A stretch of 64,000 nt of DNA from Lentzea sp. NBRC 102530 (GTDB lineage: Bacteria > Actinomycetota > Actinomycetes > Mycobacteriales > Pseudonocardiaceae). The stretch lies in assembly GCF_030269365.1 (NCBI RefSeq), contig NZ_BSTF01000018.1, positions 62,001-126,000 on the forward strand, read 5' to 3'. The notes beneath the pieces were generated by a model. That model made no database searches, was not told the origin of the DNA, and was given only the letters and a program-made list of their open reading frames with translations. The translations under genes and the position numbers were made by a program. This document shows positions 25,054-33,444 of this stretch, one piece after another; position 1 is the stretch's first letter, and each line of letters starts with the position of its first letter.

Positions 25054-27024
25054 ATGGAACTTCCCGAGCTCGCCGCCCGCTGGATGCACGCGTTGACGCC
25101 CACCGCGTACATCCCGCTGTCCCACGCCGAAATCGAGCACGCGCTGCTCGACTCGTTGCGGGAACTGCCGGAGTCACCTGAATCGGTCGCCAAACGATTG
25201 GTGTCACTGCACGCAACCGGCCCCGACTCGTTGAGTGCCACGATCGAGGTTCTTTCGCCCTCGTTCGAACTCCCCGTGCTGGCCCGGTTGAGCGCCGCGT
25301 ACGCGCAGGCCATGCGGCTGGACGCGTTCGACCAGCAGGAGCAGCTCAAGGTCGCGATCGTGCGGGCCAAACAGCGGGTCGAGCGCACGCTCAAGGTCAG
25401 CGAGGCGCGGTTCCAGGAGGTGTTCGACTCCGCCGCGCTGGGCATCGCGATCACCGACCTCACCGGCCGGTGCGTCGAGGCGAACGACACGCTGGCCGAG
25501 ATCGTCGGCCTGCCCTCGGGCGCCGACGTCGTCGACCACGACCTGAAGGAGTTCTACCGGCCGGAGGACCTGGCCCCGCTCGGCGCCTCCTACCGCAACC
25601 TCAGCGAGGGGCGCCTCGACCGGTTCCGCGACCAGCGCGAGCTGATCCGCGCGGACGGCGAACCGGTGTGGGTGCTCCTCGTGGTCTCCGTGCTGCGCGA
25701 CGCGGACGGCAGGCCCACCCACCACGTGACGATGGTCGAGGACATCAGCGAGCTGCACCTGTTGCAGCGCAGCCTCGACCACCAGCTGTTGCACGACTCG
25801 CTCACCGGCCTGTCGAACCGCCAGCACTTCGTCACACAGGTCGAACGGCTGCTCGACGGCGGCCCGATCACCCTCTACCACCTGGGTCTGGACGCGTTCT
25901 CCGTCGTCAACATCGGTCTCGGCCAGGACACCGGCGACAAGCTCCTCAAGATCGTCGCCAGCCGCCTGGGCAGGCTCGCGGCCGAGAAGAACGCCGTGCT
26001 GGCGCGGATCGGCGGCGACGAGTTCGGGTTCCTCACCGTGAACGACACCGTGACGTCGACCGTCGAGGAGATCCAGGACGTCCTCGGCGAACCGACCTTT
26101 GTGGACGATCACGGCATCGCGCTGTCCGCGAGCATCGGCGTGGTGGACCGGCCGCCTTCGTTCGTGACGGCGGCCGAACTGATGCGCTGCGCCAACGCCG
26201 CACTGCGTCAGGCGAAGGCCCGCGGCAAACGGCAGTGGGCGTTGCACGACCCGCACGACGACGCGCGCCGGCGCGGCAAGTACGCGCTGGCCGCGTCGAT
26301 GCCGGGTGCCTGGGAGCACGGCGAGATCGAGATCGTCTACGCGCCCGTGCACGACCTGGAGACCCGCGAGGTGCTCGGCGCCGTCGCCCGGCTGCACTGG
26401 GACGACCTGAGCCACAACGACACGATGGCGCTCGCCGACTCGACGGGCCTGTCACTGCCGATCGGCCGCTGGCTGCTGCGCGAGGCATGTGCGCAGGCCG
26501 CCCGGTGGGCCGAGGAGTTCGGCGACGGCGCGCCCACGCTGCACCTCGCGCTCGGCGCCCTGCAGTCGCGGGACGAGGACCTGGTCGCGGAGGTCAAACG
26601 CGCGCTGGACGAAACGGGCCTGCCGCCGGAACGGCTGCGCATCGCGCTGGACATCTCGTCGGTGCTCGCGGGCGACGACAACGCGGTGGTGCTGCACGAC
26701 AGCGGCATCGTGACGGCGCTCGACGGGTTCCGCGGCGGCCACGACGAACTGGCCGTGCTCACCGAGGTGCCGGTCCGCTCGGTGATCACCCGCGCCCCCG
26801 CCCCCACGCCGGATTCCCCGCTGCACCAGGCGATGCGGGCGTTGATCGCGACCGTGCACGGCTTCGGCGTGCGGTTCGGCGTCGACGAGGTGCACACCCT
26901 CGCCGACGCCGAGCACTGGCGGCAGGCGGGCGCCGACGGCGTGATCGGCCTGCTGCCCGCGTTGACCAGCGCCGAGGTCACCGACCTGCTCAGAGCTGCT
27001 TCACAGCCGCCAGGAGCTTCGTGA
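25054..27024 (+). CDS. PAS-GGDEF protein with a degenerate EAL domain
   Basis: A 656-residue cyclic-di-GMP signalling protein. A helical N-terminal region (about 1-110) precedes a PAS domain (about 113-230, SEARFQEVFDSAALGIAITD), a GGDEF domain with an intact GGDEF motif (about 319-323) and an EAL-like domain (about 415-650). The glutamate motif of the EAL domain reads GAVARLHW where active enzymes have EALxRW, so phosphodiesterase activity is probably lost. The protein may make or only bind c-di-GMP. ATG 25054 was chosen; GTG 25045 is close. The 3' end overlaps pntB by 35 nt. Confidence 0.85.
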   Translation: MELPELAARWMHALTPTAYIPLSHAEIEHALLDSLRELPESPESVAKRLVSLHATGPDSLSATIEVLSPSFELPVLARLSAAYAQAMRLDAFDQQEQLKVAIVRAKQRVERTLKVSEARFQEVFDSAALGIAITDLTGRCVEANDTLAEIVGLPSGADVVDHDLKEFYRPEDLAPLGASYRNLSEGRLDRFRDQRELIRADGEPVWVLLVVSVLRDADGRPTHHVTMVEDISELHLLQRSLDHQLLHDSLTGLSNRQHFVTQVERLLDGGPITLYHLGLDAFSVVNIGLGQDTGDKLLKIVASRLGRLAAEKNAVLARIGGDEFGFLTVNDTVTSTVEEIQDVLGEPTFVDDHGIALSASIGVVDRPPSFVTAAELMRCANAALRQAKARGKRQWALHDPHDDARRRGKYALAASMPGAWEHGEIEIVYAPVHDLETREVLGAVARLHWDDLSHNDTMALADSTGLSLPIGRWLLREACAQAARWAEEFGDGAPTLHLALGALQSRDEDLVAEVKRALDETGLPPERLRIALDISSVLAGDDNAVVLHDSGIVTALDGFRGGHDELAVLTEVPVRSVITRAPAPTPDSPLHQAMRALIATVHGFGVRFGVDEVHTLADAEHWRQAGADGVIGLLPALTSAEVTDLLRAASQPPGAS

Positions 27025-28351
27025 GCGAGTCCTTCGCGTCCCCGAACAGCAACGTCGTCTTGGGGTTGTAGAGCAACTCGTTGTCCACGCCCGCGAACCC
27101 CGGCCGCATCGACCGCTTCATGAACACCACGGACTTCGCGCGGTCGACGTCGAAGATCGGCATGCCGTAGATCGGGCTGGACGGCTCGTCGCGCGCACCG
27201 GGGTTCACCACGTCGTTCGCCCCGACCACGACCGCCACGTCGACGGACGTGATCCCGGGGTTGACGTCGTCGAGTTCCTTGAGCTGCTCGTACGGCACGT
27301 CCGCCTCGGCCAGCAACACGTTCATGTGCCCCGGCATCCGCCCCGCCACCGGGTGGATCCCGTACGCCACCGCGACTCCGCGCTTCTCGAGCTGCCCCAC
27401 CAGCTCGCGCACCGCGTGCTGCGCCTGCGCCACCGCCAGCCCGTACCCCGGCACCACGACGACGTTGTTGGCGTACCCCAACAGGATCGCGACGTCCTCG
27501 ACCGTCCCGGACTTGACCGTCCGCTGCTCCTCTTGCTGGGCAGTGGCCGTCGTCGCCTTGAACGCCCCGAACAGGATGTTGGCGAGCGACCGCCCCATCG
27601 CCTGCGCCATGAGCCGCGTCAGGATGGTGCCGGACGCGCCGACGAGCGTGCCCGCCACGATCAGCAACGTGTTGGCCAGCACGTACCCGGACGCCGCCAC
27701 CGCGAGGCCGGTGAACGCGTTGAGCAACGAGATCGCGATCGGCACGTCCGCGCCACCCACCGGCAGCACGAACAACACGCCGAGCGCGAGCCCGACGACC
27801 GCCAGCAACCACAGCAGGAACCCGTTCGGCACCGCCGTCGTCAAGGCGCACAAGGCAACCGACGACACACCCGCCGCGATCGCGAGCTGCTGCCCCGCAG
27901 GCAGGAGCACCGGCCGGGTGGTCATGAGTTCCTGCAGCTTCAGGAACGTGACGACCGAGCCGGAGAAGCTGACCGAGCCGATCAGCACCGTGAGGACGGT
28001 GGCGAGGCGGAACATCACGGTCGTGTCCGGCACCGCGAAGAACTCGGCCAGTGCGACGAGGGCTGCGGCCGCGCCGCCGACCCCGTTGAACAGGGCCACC
28101 ATCTGCGGGATCGCGGTCATCTTGACCGAACGGGCGGCCGGGATGCCCACCGCCACACCGAGTGCGACGGCGATCAGGATCCACAGTCCGTTGTGGACGA
28201 CGCCGTGGACGTAGGCGGTGACCACGGCGACCAGCATGCCGAACGCGCCGATGAAGTTGCCGTAGCGCGCGTACTTGGGCGAACTCAGGCCTTTCAGCGC
28301 CAGGATGAAGCAGAGCGACGCGACGAGGTACATCAGCTGGACGATGGTCAT
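26990..28351 (-). CDS. pntB: NAD(P) transhydrogenase subunit beta
   Basis: A 453-residue beta subunit of the proton-translocating transhydrogenase, which uses the proton gradient to make NADPH from NADH. Nine membrane segments (about 1-260) precede the soluble NADP domain with VVVPGYGLAVAQAQH, GIHPVAGRMPGHMNVLLAEA, VVVGANDVVNP and the late KRSMRPGFAGVDNELLY. ATG 28351 has GGAGGG 6 nt upstream (28358-28363); the frame opens to 28396. It belongs with pntAA and pntAB, but a 1.2-kb TnpB element on the other strand now separates it from them. Confidence 0.95.
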   Translation of the reverse strand: MTIVQLMYLVASLCFILALKGLSSPKYARYGNFIGAFGMLVAVVTAYVHGVVHNGLWILIAVALGVAVGIPAARSVKMTAIPQMVALFNGVGGAAAALVALAEFFAVPDTTVMFRLATVLTVLIGSVSFSGSVVTFLKLQELMTTRPVLLPAGQQLAIAAGVSSVALCALTTAVPNGFLLWLLAVVGLALGVLFVLPVGGADVPIAISLLNAFTGLAVAASGYVLANTLLIVAGTLVGASGTILTRLMAQAMGRSLANILFGAFKATTATAQQEEQRTVKSGTVEDVAILLGYANNVVVVPGYGLAVAQAQHAVRELVGQLEKRGVAVAYGIHPVAGRMPGHMNVLLAEADVPYEQLKELDDVNPGITSVDVAVVVGANDVVNPGARDEPSSPIYGMPIFDVDRAKSVVFMKRSMRPGFAGVDNELLYNPKTTLLFGDAKDSLTKLLAAVKQL

Positions 28352-28363
28352 CTGAAGCCCTCC

Positions 28364-29611
28364 AAGGAAACCTGCCCGTTTCGGGCCGCACGGCATCCGC
28401 TAGGTTTCGAACTGTGAGCGGCCAGGTGAAGCGAGGGTTCAAGTACCGCTTCTACCCGACCGAAGTGCAAGCCGCGGAACTGCTGCGCACGTTCGGATGT
28501 GTTCGCAAGGTCTACAACCTGGCTTTGCAGGCCCGCACGGAAGCGTGGACCGAAGGCCGGGCACCGATCGACTACAAGGCCTCGTCGGCGCTGCTCACGA
28601 GCTGGAAACGCACCGAAGAGCTCGCGTTCCTCAACGAGGTTTCTTGCGTTCCGCTGCAGCAGGCATTGCGACACCTGCAATCGGCGTTCACCAACTTCTG
28701 GGCGAAACGCGCGCGATACCCGCGTTTCAAGTCCCGGAAGAGGGCGCGGTCCAGCGCCGTGTACACGCGTTCGGCGTTCCGCTGGCGGGACGGGGCGGTG
28801 ACCCTCGCCAAGATGTCCGAGCCGTTGCACATTCGCTGGTCCCGGCCGTTGCCGACAAGTGCGGAGCCGTCGTCGGTGACGGTCTCGCTGGACGCTGCCG
28901 GGCGTTGGTTCGTGGCCTTGCTGTGCGAGGACCCGCACGTGACGGCGTTGCCTGCCATCGACACCTCGGTAGGGATCGACGCGGGTCTGAACCACCTGCT
29001 GACGCTCTCGACAGGGGAAAAGATCGCCAATCCCCGGCACGAGCACCGCGACAGGGTGAAACTCGCCCGAGCGCAGCGAGCCTTGGCCCGCAAGCAGAAA
29101 GGCAGCAACAACCGGACGAGAGCTCGTCTCGCGGTCGGCCGGATCCACGCTCGGATCGCCGACCGGCGGGCCGACCACCTGCACAAAGTCACCACTCGAC
29201 TCGTGCGTGAGAACCAAACGCTCGTGATCGAGGACCTGGCCGTGTCCGGCATGGTCCGCAACCGCCGTCTCGCCCGCTCGATCAGTGACGCGGGCTGGCG
29301 GCAGTTCCGGGAGATGCTGGAGTACAAGGCGGCCTGGTACGGGCGGAAGGTGATCGTCGCTGATCGCTGGTTCCCGTCGTCCAAGCTGTGCTCGGTCTGC
29401 GGCACACCAGCGGCGACCATGCCGCTGCACGTGCGCACCTGGACCTGTGGCTGCGGAGCGACCCACGACCGGGACGTGAACGCGGCACGCAACATCCTGG
29501 CCGCCGGGCTGGCGGCGACAGTCTGTGGAGCCGGTGCAAGACCTCAACGGACACACTCCGGGCGGGCGATCGGCGACGAAGCAGAAATCCCCTTGTCAGC
29601 AAGGGGAAAGG
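28364..29611. mobile_element. IS200/IS605-type (IS1341-like) element carrying tnpB only
   Basis: The boundaries are approximate: the pntB RBS ends at 28363 and the pntAB stop begins at 29612, so everything between is foreign to the pnt operon. Near the left side is a GCCCG/CGGGC hairpin (28374-28386), and near the right a CCCCTT/AAGGGG hairpin with a 6-nt loop (29589-29606). Subterminal hairpins are typical of IS200/IS605 ends. No tnpA is present and no target duplication is expected. An omega-RNA would overlap the tnpB 3' end and the right hairpin. Confidence 0.7.
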
Positions 29612-29622
29612 TCAATTTTTGA
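28414..29622 (+). CDS. tnpB: TnpB RNA-guided nuclease of an IS200/IS605-like element
   Basis: A 402-residue TnpB (OrfB) protein, the family ancestral to Cas12. The N terminus (KRGFKYRFYPTEVQ) is typical. The RuvC residues are all present: Asp189 (VGIDAGLNHL), Glu273 (VIEDLAVSG) and Asp354 (DRDVNAA). The zinc finger has Cys326, Cys329, Cys345 and Cys347. The frame is open to the end, so the protein looks functional. GTG 28414 is the best start. The last 11 nt overlap pntAB on the other strand. The gene lies inside the pnt operon, opposed to it. Confidence 0.93.
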   Translation: MSGQVKRGFKYRFYPTEVQAAELLRTFGCVRKVYNLALQARTEAWTEGRAPIDYKASSALLTSWKRTEELAFLNEVSCVPLQQALRHLQSAFTNFWAKRARYPRFKSRKRARSSAVYTRSAFRWRDGAVTLAKMSEPLHIRWSRPLPTSAEPSSVTVSLDAAGRWFVALLCEDPHVTALPAIDTSVGIDAGLNHLLTLSTGEKIANPRHEHRDRVKLARAQRALARKQKGSNNRTRARLAVGRIHARIADRRADHLHKVTTRLVRENQTLVIEDLAVSGMVRNRRLARSISDAGWRQFREMLEYKAAWYGRKVIVADRWFPSSKLCSVCGTPAATMPLHVRTWTCGCGATHDRDVNAARNILAAGLAATVCGAGARPQRTHSGRAIGDEAEIPLSARGKVNF

Positions 29623-29878
29623 ACATCTCCAGCATCCGGTCCGTCACCACGAACCCGCCCACGACGTTCACCGTGGCCAGGAACACCGCCAGCACCCCGA
29701 GCACCAGCTCGAGCGTGCTCTCGGCGGACCCCGTGATCAGGATCGCGCCCACCAGGATCACGCCGTGGATGGCGTTGGCGCCGGACATCAGCGGCGTGTG
29801 CAGGATCGTGGACACCTTCGAGACCACCTCGAAGCCCACGAACACGGCCAGCACGAAGATCGTCAACAGGTCGATCAC
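29612..29878 (-). CDS. pntAB: NAD(P) transhydrogenase subunit alpha, membrane part
   Basis: An 88-residue subunit with three membrane segments (about 3-21, 35-53, 57-78) and the family motif HTPLMSGANAIHGVI. In split transhydrogenases this small alpha-2 subunit joins the membrane channel with PntB. ATG 29878 overlaps the pntAA stop by 4 nt. It normally leads straight into pntB; here the tnpB element lies between. The C-terminal LEMFKN residues look normal, so the insertion did not damage the protein. Confidence 0.95.
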   Translation of the reverse strand: MIDLLTIFVLAVFVGFEVVSKVSTILHTPLMSGANAIHGVILVGAILITGSAESTLELVLGVLAVFLATVNVVGGFVVTDRMLEMFKN

Positions 29879-30981
29879 GGCAACTCCTTGCGGATCTGGC
29901 CGTCGTGGGTGAGGCAGCAGCCGTCGAGCACCTCGTCGCCCAGGTCCGGCGCCACCACCCCGTCCGCGGTCATCAGCTTGAGCAGGTTCAGCACGTTGCG
30001 CGAGTACAACCTGCTCGCGTGCACCGGCATGGACGACGGCAGGTTCAGCGCGCCGTGCACGAGCACGTCGCCCACCCAGATCTCGGACCCCGCAACGGAT
30101 CCCGCGTAGTTGCCGCCGGACTCCGCGGCCAGGTCGACGACGACCGAGCCGGGGGCCATCGCCTTGAGCATGTCCGTGGTCACCAGCACGGGTGCCTTCC
30201 GGCCGGGGATGGCCGCGGTGGTGATCACGACGTCGGACGCCGCCACGTGTTCGCCGATGAGTTCCCGTTGGCGTTCCAGGAACTCCTCGGACTGCACGGA
30301 GGCGTAGACGCCGGACTGGGTTTCCAGGTCCAGTTCGAGGAACTTGGCCCCCAGGCTGCGGACCTCCTCGCCCGCGGCCTTGCGGACGTCGTAGGCCTCG
30401 ACCACGGCACCCAGGCGACGGGCCGTGGCGATGGCCTGCAGGCCCGCCACTCCGGCGCCCAGGACCAGGACTTTCGCCGGGGGCACGGTGCCCGCGGCGG
30501 TGGTGAACATCGGGAGGAAGCGCGGAAGTCGTTCGGCGGCCACGAGCACCGCCCGGTAACCGGCGACGAGGGCCTGGGACGAGAGGGCGTCCGCGCTCTG
30601 GGCCCGGGTGACGCGGGGCAGCAGGTCGAAGCTGAACGACGTGACCCGGCGGTCTCGGTAGACCTCCAGGAGTGCGCGTTCCAGGCCTGGCTGCAAGAAG
30701 CTCACGGTGATGGCGCCCGGTTTCAACAGGGAAGCCTGGGCGATGGTCAACGGCTGCACGGACACGACGACATCGGATTCCGACGTCGGGTCCTCGGGCG
30801 TCACGTGGGCCCCGGCCGCTCGGTAAGCGGCGTCGGGGGCGTGGGCGTGACGCCCTGCACCTTCCTGTACGTGCACGGTCAGTCCAGCGTCGACCAGCGA
30901 CGACACCGTTTCCGGTACGCAGGCGACTCGGCGCTCGGCGGGCCGCGACTCTGCGGGGGTTCCCACTTTCACCGTACGCAC
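29875..30981 (-). CDS. pntAA: NAD(P) transhydrogenase subunit alpha, soluble part
   Basis: A 368-residue NAD(H)-binding alpha-1 subunit related to alanine dehydrogenase. Visible are GTPAESRPAERRVACVPETV at the N terminus, VLVLGAGVAGLQAIATARRLGAVV (NAD site), the conserved YDVRKAAGEEVRSLGAKF and the GSVVVDLAAESGGN loop. Length is normal. It is the first gene of the pnt operon and overlaps pntAB by 4 nt. The 31-nt gap upstream joins it to the end of the permease gene, so the pnt promoter may lie inside or before that gene. Confidence 0.95.
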   Translation of the reverse strand: MRTVKVGTPAESRPAERRVACVPETVSSLVDAGLTVHVQEGAGRHAHAPDAAYRAAGAHVTPEDPTSESDVVVSVQPLTIAQASLLKPGAITVSFLQPGLERALLEVYRDRRVTSFSFDLLPRVTRAQSADALSSQALVAGYRAVLVAAERLPRFLPMFTTAAGTVPPAKVLVLGAGVAGLQAIATARRLGAVVEAYDVRKAAGEEVRSLGAKFLELDLETQSGVYASVQSEEFLERQRELIGEHVAASDVVITTAAIPGRKAPVLVTTDMLKAMAPGSVVVDLAAESGGNYAGSVAGSEIWVGDVLVHGALNLPSSMPVHASRLYSRNVLNLLKLMTADGVVAPDLGDEVLDGCCLTHDGQIRKELP

Positions 30982-31012
30982 GTTACGCGATCAAAGGTGA
31001 CCTGGGCCACAT

Positions 31013-32083
31013 CTACAGTTGCCAGAGCACCGCACCGGCGAGGGTCAGGCACCCTGCCAGCCCAATCGCCGGCACGAGACGCTTACCGAGCGTCCACGCG
31101 CTGGCGTTGGCGATCGCGTAATAGAGCAGCACGCAGAACGAGCTGAACACGATCGCACGCGTGACATCCACCGTGAGCACCAGAATGATCGCCACGGCGC
31201 CGGTCGCGATTTCCGCCCAACGGAGATCGGCGAGAAACGACGGCAGTCGGCGGTCGCGTGCCATGGCCAGCGCGGTCCGGCTCACCCCGAGCTGCAAGGA
31301 AAGCAGCGAACCCAACGCAGCCAGGCAGGCGGCCACCCGAATCACAGGCGCCAGAGAGGGTGACACGTCGGCAAGAGTCGACACGGCGAGACGGCTGCCC
31401 AACGCGTTCAACGCCACGAGGGCCACCCCGAAGTACACGACCAGAGTGATCGACAGGGCAACCACGACCGCACGGGGGATCGTGCGCGCGGGGTCCCGAA
31501 CCTCCTCTCCGAGAGTCGCGATGCGCGCGTACCCGGCGAACGCGAAGAAGAGCAGCGCGGCGGCGGGAAGGATTCCTGACGGCAGGAACTCCGCCGGCTG
31601 CACGGCCTCACGAGCTGTGAACGCCACAAGGCAAAGCACGAGCAGGACAACAACAACGATGACGCGGGTGACCAGCGCGGACTTCTGCACACCGGTCAGG
31701 TTCAGCACGGTCAACGCCACGATCGCCACCACCGCAACGGTTTTCGGCGCACCGGCGTACACGCCGACCGTCAACGCCATGGCGGCGCACGACGCCGTCT
31801 TGCCCAGCACGAACGCCCACCCGGCCGCATCGCCCCACACGCGCCCGAGGCGTTCGCGGCCGTAGACGTACGTCCCGCCGGACTGCGGGTAGCGGGCGGC
31901 CAGCCAGGCGCTCGACAACGCGTTGCAGCCGGCCACCACACCCGCGACGACCAGGCTCACCAGCAACGCGGACCCGGCCGCGGCGGCAGCCGGGGCGAAC
32001 ACCGCGAACACCCCGGCGCCGATCATGGAGCCGAGCCCGACGAACACGGCGTCGGTCAGCGTCAAGCTACGGGTCAGTTGCAC
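31013..32083 (-). CDS. APC family amino-acid permease
   Basis: A 356-residue permease. The N terminus has the APC hallmark (SLTLTDAVFVGLGSMIGAGVF) and YPQSGGTYVYGRE. About ten membrane segments are visible, fewer than the usual 12, and the protein ends soon after segment 10. GTG 32083 begins 3 nt after the NO synthase stop, so the two genes are coupled. Since NO synthase consumes L-arginine, import of arginine or a related amino acid is a reasonable inference; sequence alone does not give the substrate. Confidence 0.85.
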   Translation of the reverse strand: MQLTRSLTLTDAVFVGLGSMIGAGVFAVFAPAAAAAGSALLVSLVVAGVVAGCNALSSAWLAARYPQSGGTYVYGRERLGRVWGDAAGWAFVLGKTASCAAMALTVGVYAGAPKTVAVVAIVALTVLNLTGVQKSALVTRVIVVVVLLVLCLVAFTAREAVQPAEFLPSGILPAAALLFFAFAGYARIATLGEEVRDPARTIPRAVVVALSITLVVYFGVALVALNALGSRLAVSTLADVSPSLAPVIRVAACLAALGSLLSLQLGVSRTALAMARDRRLPSFLADLRWAEIATGAVAIILVLTVDVTRAIVFSSFCVLLYYAIANASAWTLGKRLVPAIGLAGCLTLAGAVLWQL

Positions 32084-32086
32084 ACC

Positions 32087-33262
32087 TCAGTGTGCGACAG
32101 GGCAACCGGACGGCTTGGCGGCGGGGAAGAAGTTCGGCAGCAGTTCATCCGAGTCGTAGTACCGGTGGTAGACCGGCGTCAGCCCGCCCGACACGGGTGG
32201 CACGATCCACGACCAGTCAGCGGGGCACGAACGTCCGGCCGCCTCCTCCTTCTCCAGGTGCGTCAGGAACCGCTTCGACTCCGTGTGGTGATCCGTGATC
32301 GTGACCCCGGCCTCCGCGAACGAGTGCAGGACGGCGCGGTTGAGCTCCACCAGGGCTCGATCGCGCCACAACGTCGCCTCCGACGACATGTCCAGGCCCA
32401 TTCGCTTGGCGAGGTACGGCAGCAGGTCGTAGCGGTCCGAGTCGGCCAGGTTGCGGGCGCCGATCTCGGTGCCCATGTACCAGCCGTTGAACGGCGCCGA
32501 CGGGTAGTCGATGCCGCCGATGCGCAGGCGCATGTTGCTGATCGCGGGCACGGCGTGCCACTTCACGCCCAGCGCGCCGAGCCACGGGAAGTCCGGGTGC
32601 GACAGCTTGACCTCCAGCACGTCGTCGGCGGCGATCTCGACGAGCGCGGGCTCGTGGCCCTGGCAGGTCACCATCAGCGGCAGCACGTCGAACGGGCCGC
32701 GCGTGGCCGGTGGCTTCCAGCCGCGCTGCACCGCGAGTTCGGTGAGCGCGAGGTTGCGGCCGTCGCCGAGCACGCCGCCGTCGGACCCGCGGTAGGCCGC
32801 GTAGCGGATGATCTGCTCGTTCACGATCACCGGTGCGTGCGTGCCGGGCTCCGCGGGGGCGAAGACCGTGATGACCGGGCGGATCTTGCCCTTGTTCGTC
32901 GCCACCCGCAGGTGTTCGACGCACTCCTTCGCGACGTCGGCGGGGGCGGACACCTCCCGCTGGTCGCGCACTTTCAAGCTCCGCCAGTACAGGCGCCCGA
33001 TGCAGCGGGAGCTGTTGCGCCAGGCCACGCGCGCGCCGAAGGTGAGTTCCTCGGTGGTGTGGCGGTAGGTGCCGGTCGCGGCGATCTCCGCGTGGACCTC
33101 GGCCAGCCGGGCCTCGACCGGACCGAGTTCCGGGTGCTCGGTGTGGTGCTGTCGGACGAAGTCCTCAGCCTCGGCGATGTCGATCTCGCCGGTGTTCTCG
33201 ACCTGCGCCGGGGGAAGCGCCGTGAGGGAACGGGGCATCACATCAGTCGGGACGGGGGTCAT
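32087..33262 (-). CDS. nos: Bacterial nitric oxide synthase, oxygenase domain
   Basis: A 391-residue bNOS that oxidises L-arginine to citrulline and NO. The haem-thiolate Cys87 sits in WRNSSRCIGR and the arginine-binding Glu266 in GWYMGTEIG. The DSDRYDLLPYLA and WIVPPVSGG (pterin-region) segments match bNOS. There is no reductase domain, as usual for bacteria, so a separate flavoprotein must donate electrons. Known roles are stress protection and, in thaxtomin synthesis, supply of NO for a nitrating P450. ATG 33262 was used; ATG 33238 is possible. The coupled permease may feed it. Confidence 0.95.
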   Translation of the reverse strand: MTPVPTDVMPRSLTALPPAQVENTGEIDIAEAEDFVRQHHTEHPELGPVEARLAEVHAEIAATGTYRHTTEELTFGARVAWRNSSRCIGRLYWRSLKVRDQREVSAPADVAKECVEHLRVATNKGKIRPVITVFAPAEPGTHAPVIVNEQIIRYAAYRGSDGGVLGDGRNLALTELAVQRGWKPPATRGPFDVLPLMVTCQGHEPALVEIAADDVLEVKLSHPDFPWLGALGVKWHAVPAISNMRLRIGGIDYPSAPFNGWYMGTEIGARNLADSDRYDLLPYLAKRMGLDMSSEATLWRDRALVELNRAVLHSFAEAGVTITDHHTESKRFLTHLEKEEAAGRSCPADWSWIVPPVSGGLTPVYHRYYDSDELLPNFFPAAKPSGCPVAH

Positions 33263-33444
33263 GGCGAGGCACCGTAGTTGCGCTTTCGTGTAGGAGGAAC
33301 CGCCTGTCGCGCTACGCCATCTGGATCACTGGACCGCGTCCGACACGCTCAGCAGTTACTTGATCCTACAACTGGGTGACAATGGGCGCGACAAAGGGTG
33401 GTTCTAGTCCGTTATCCCGCCGACACCAAACATTGACCTGTGAT

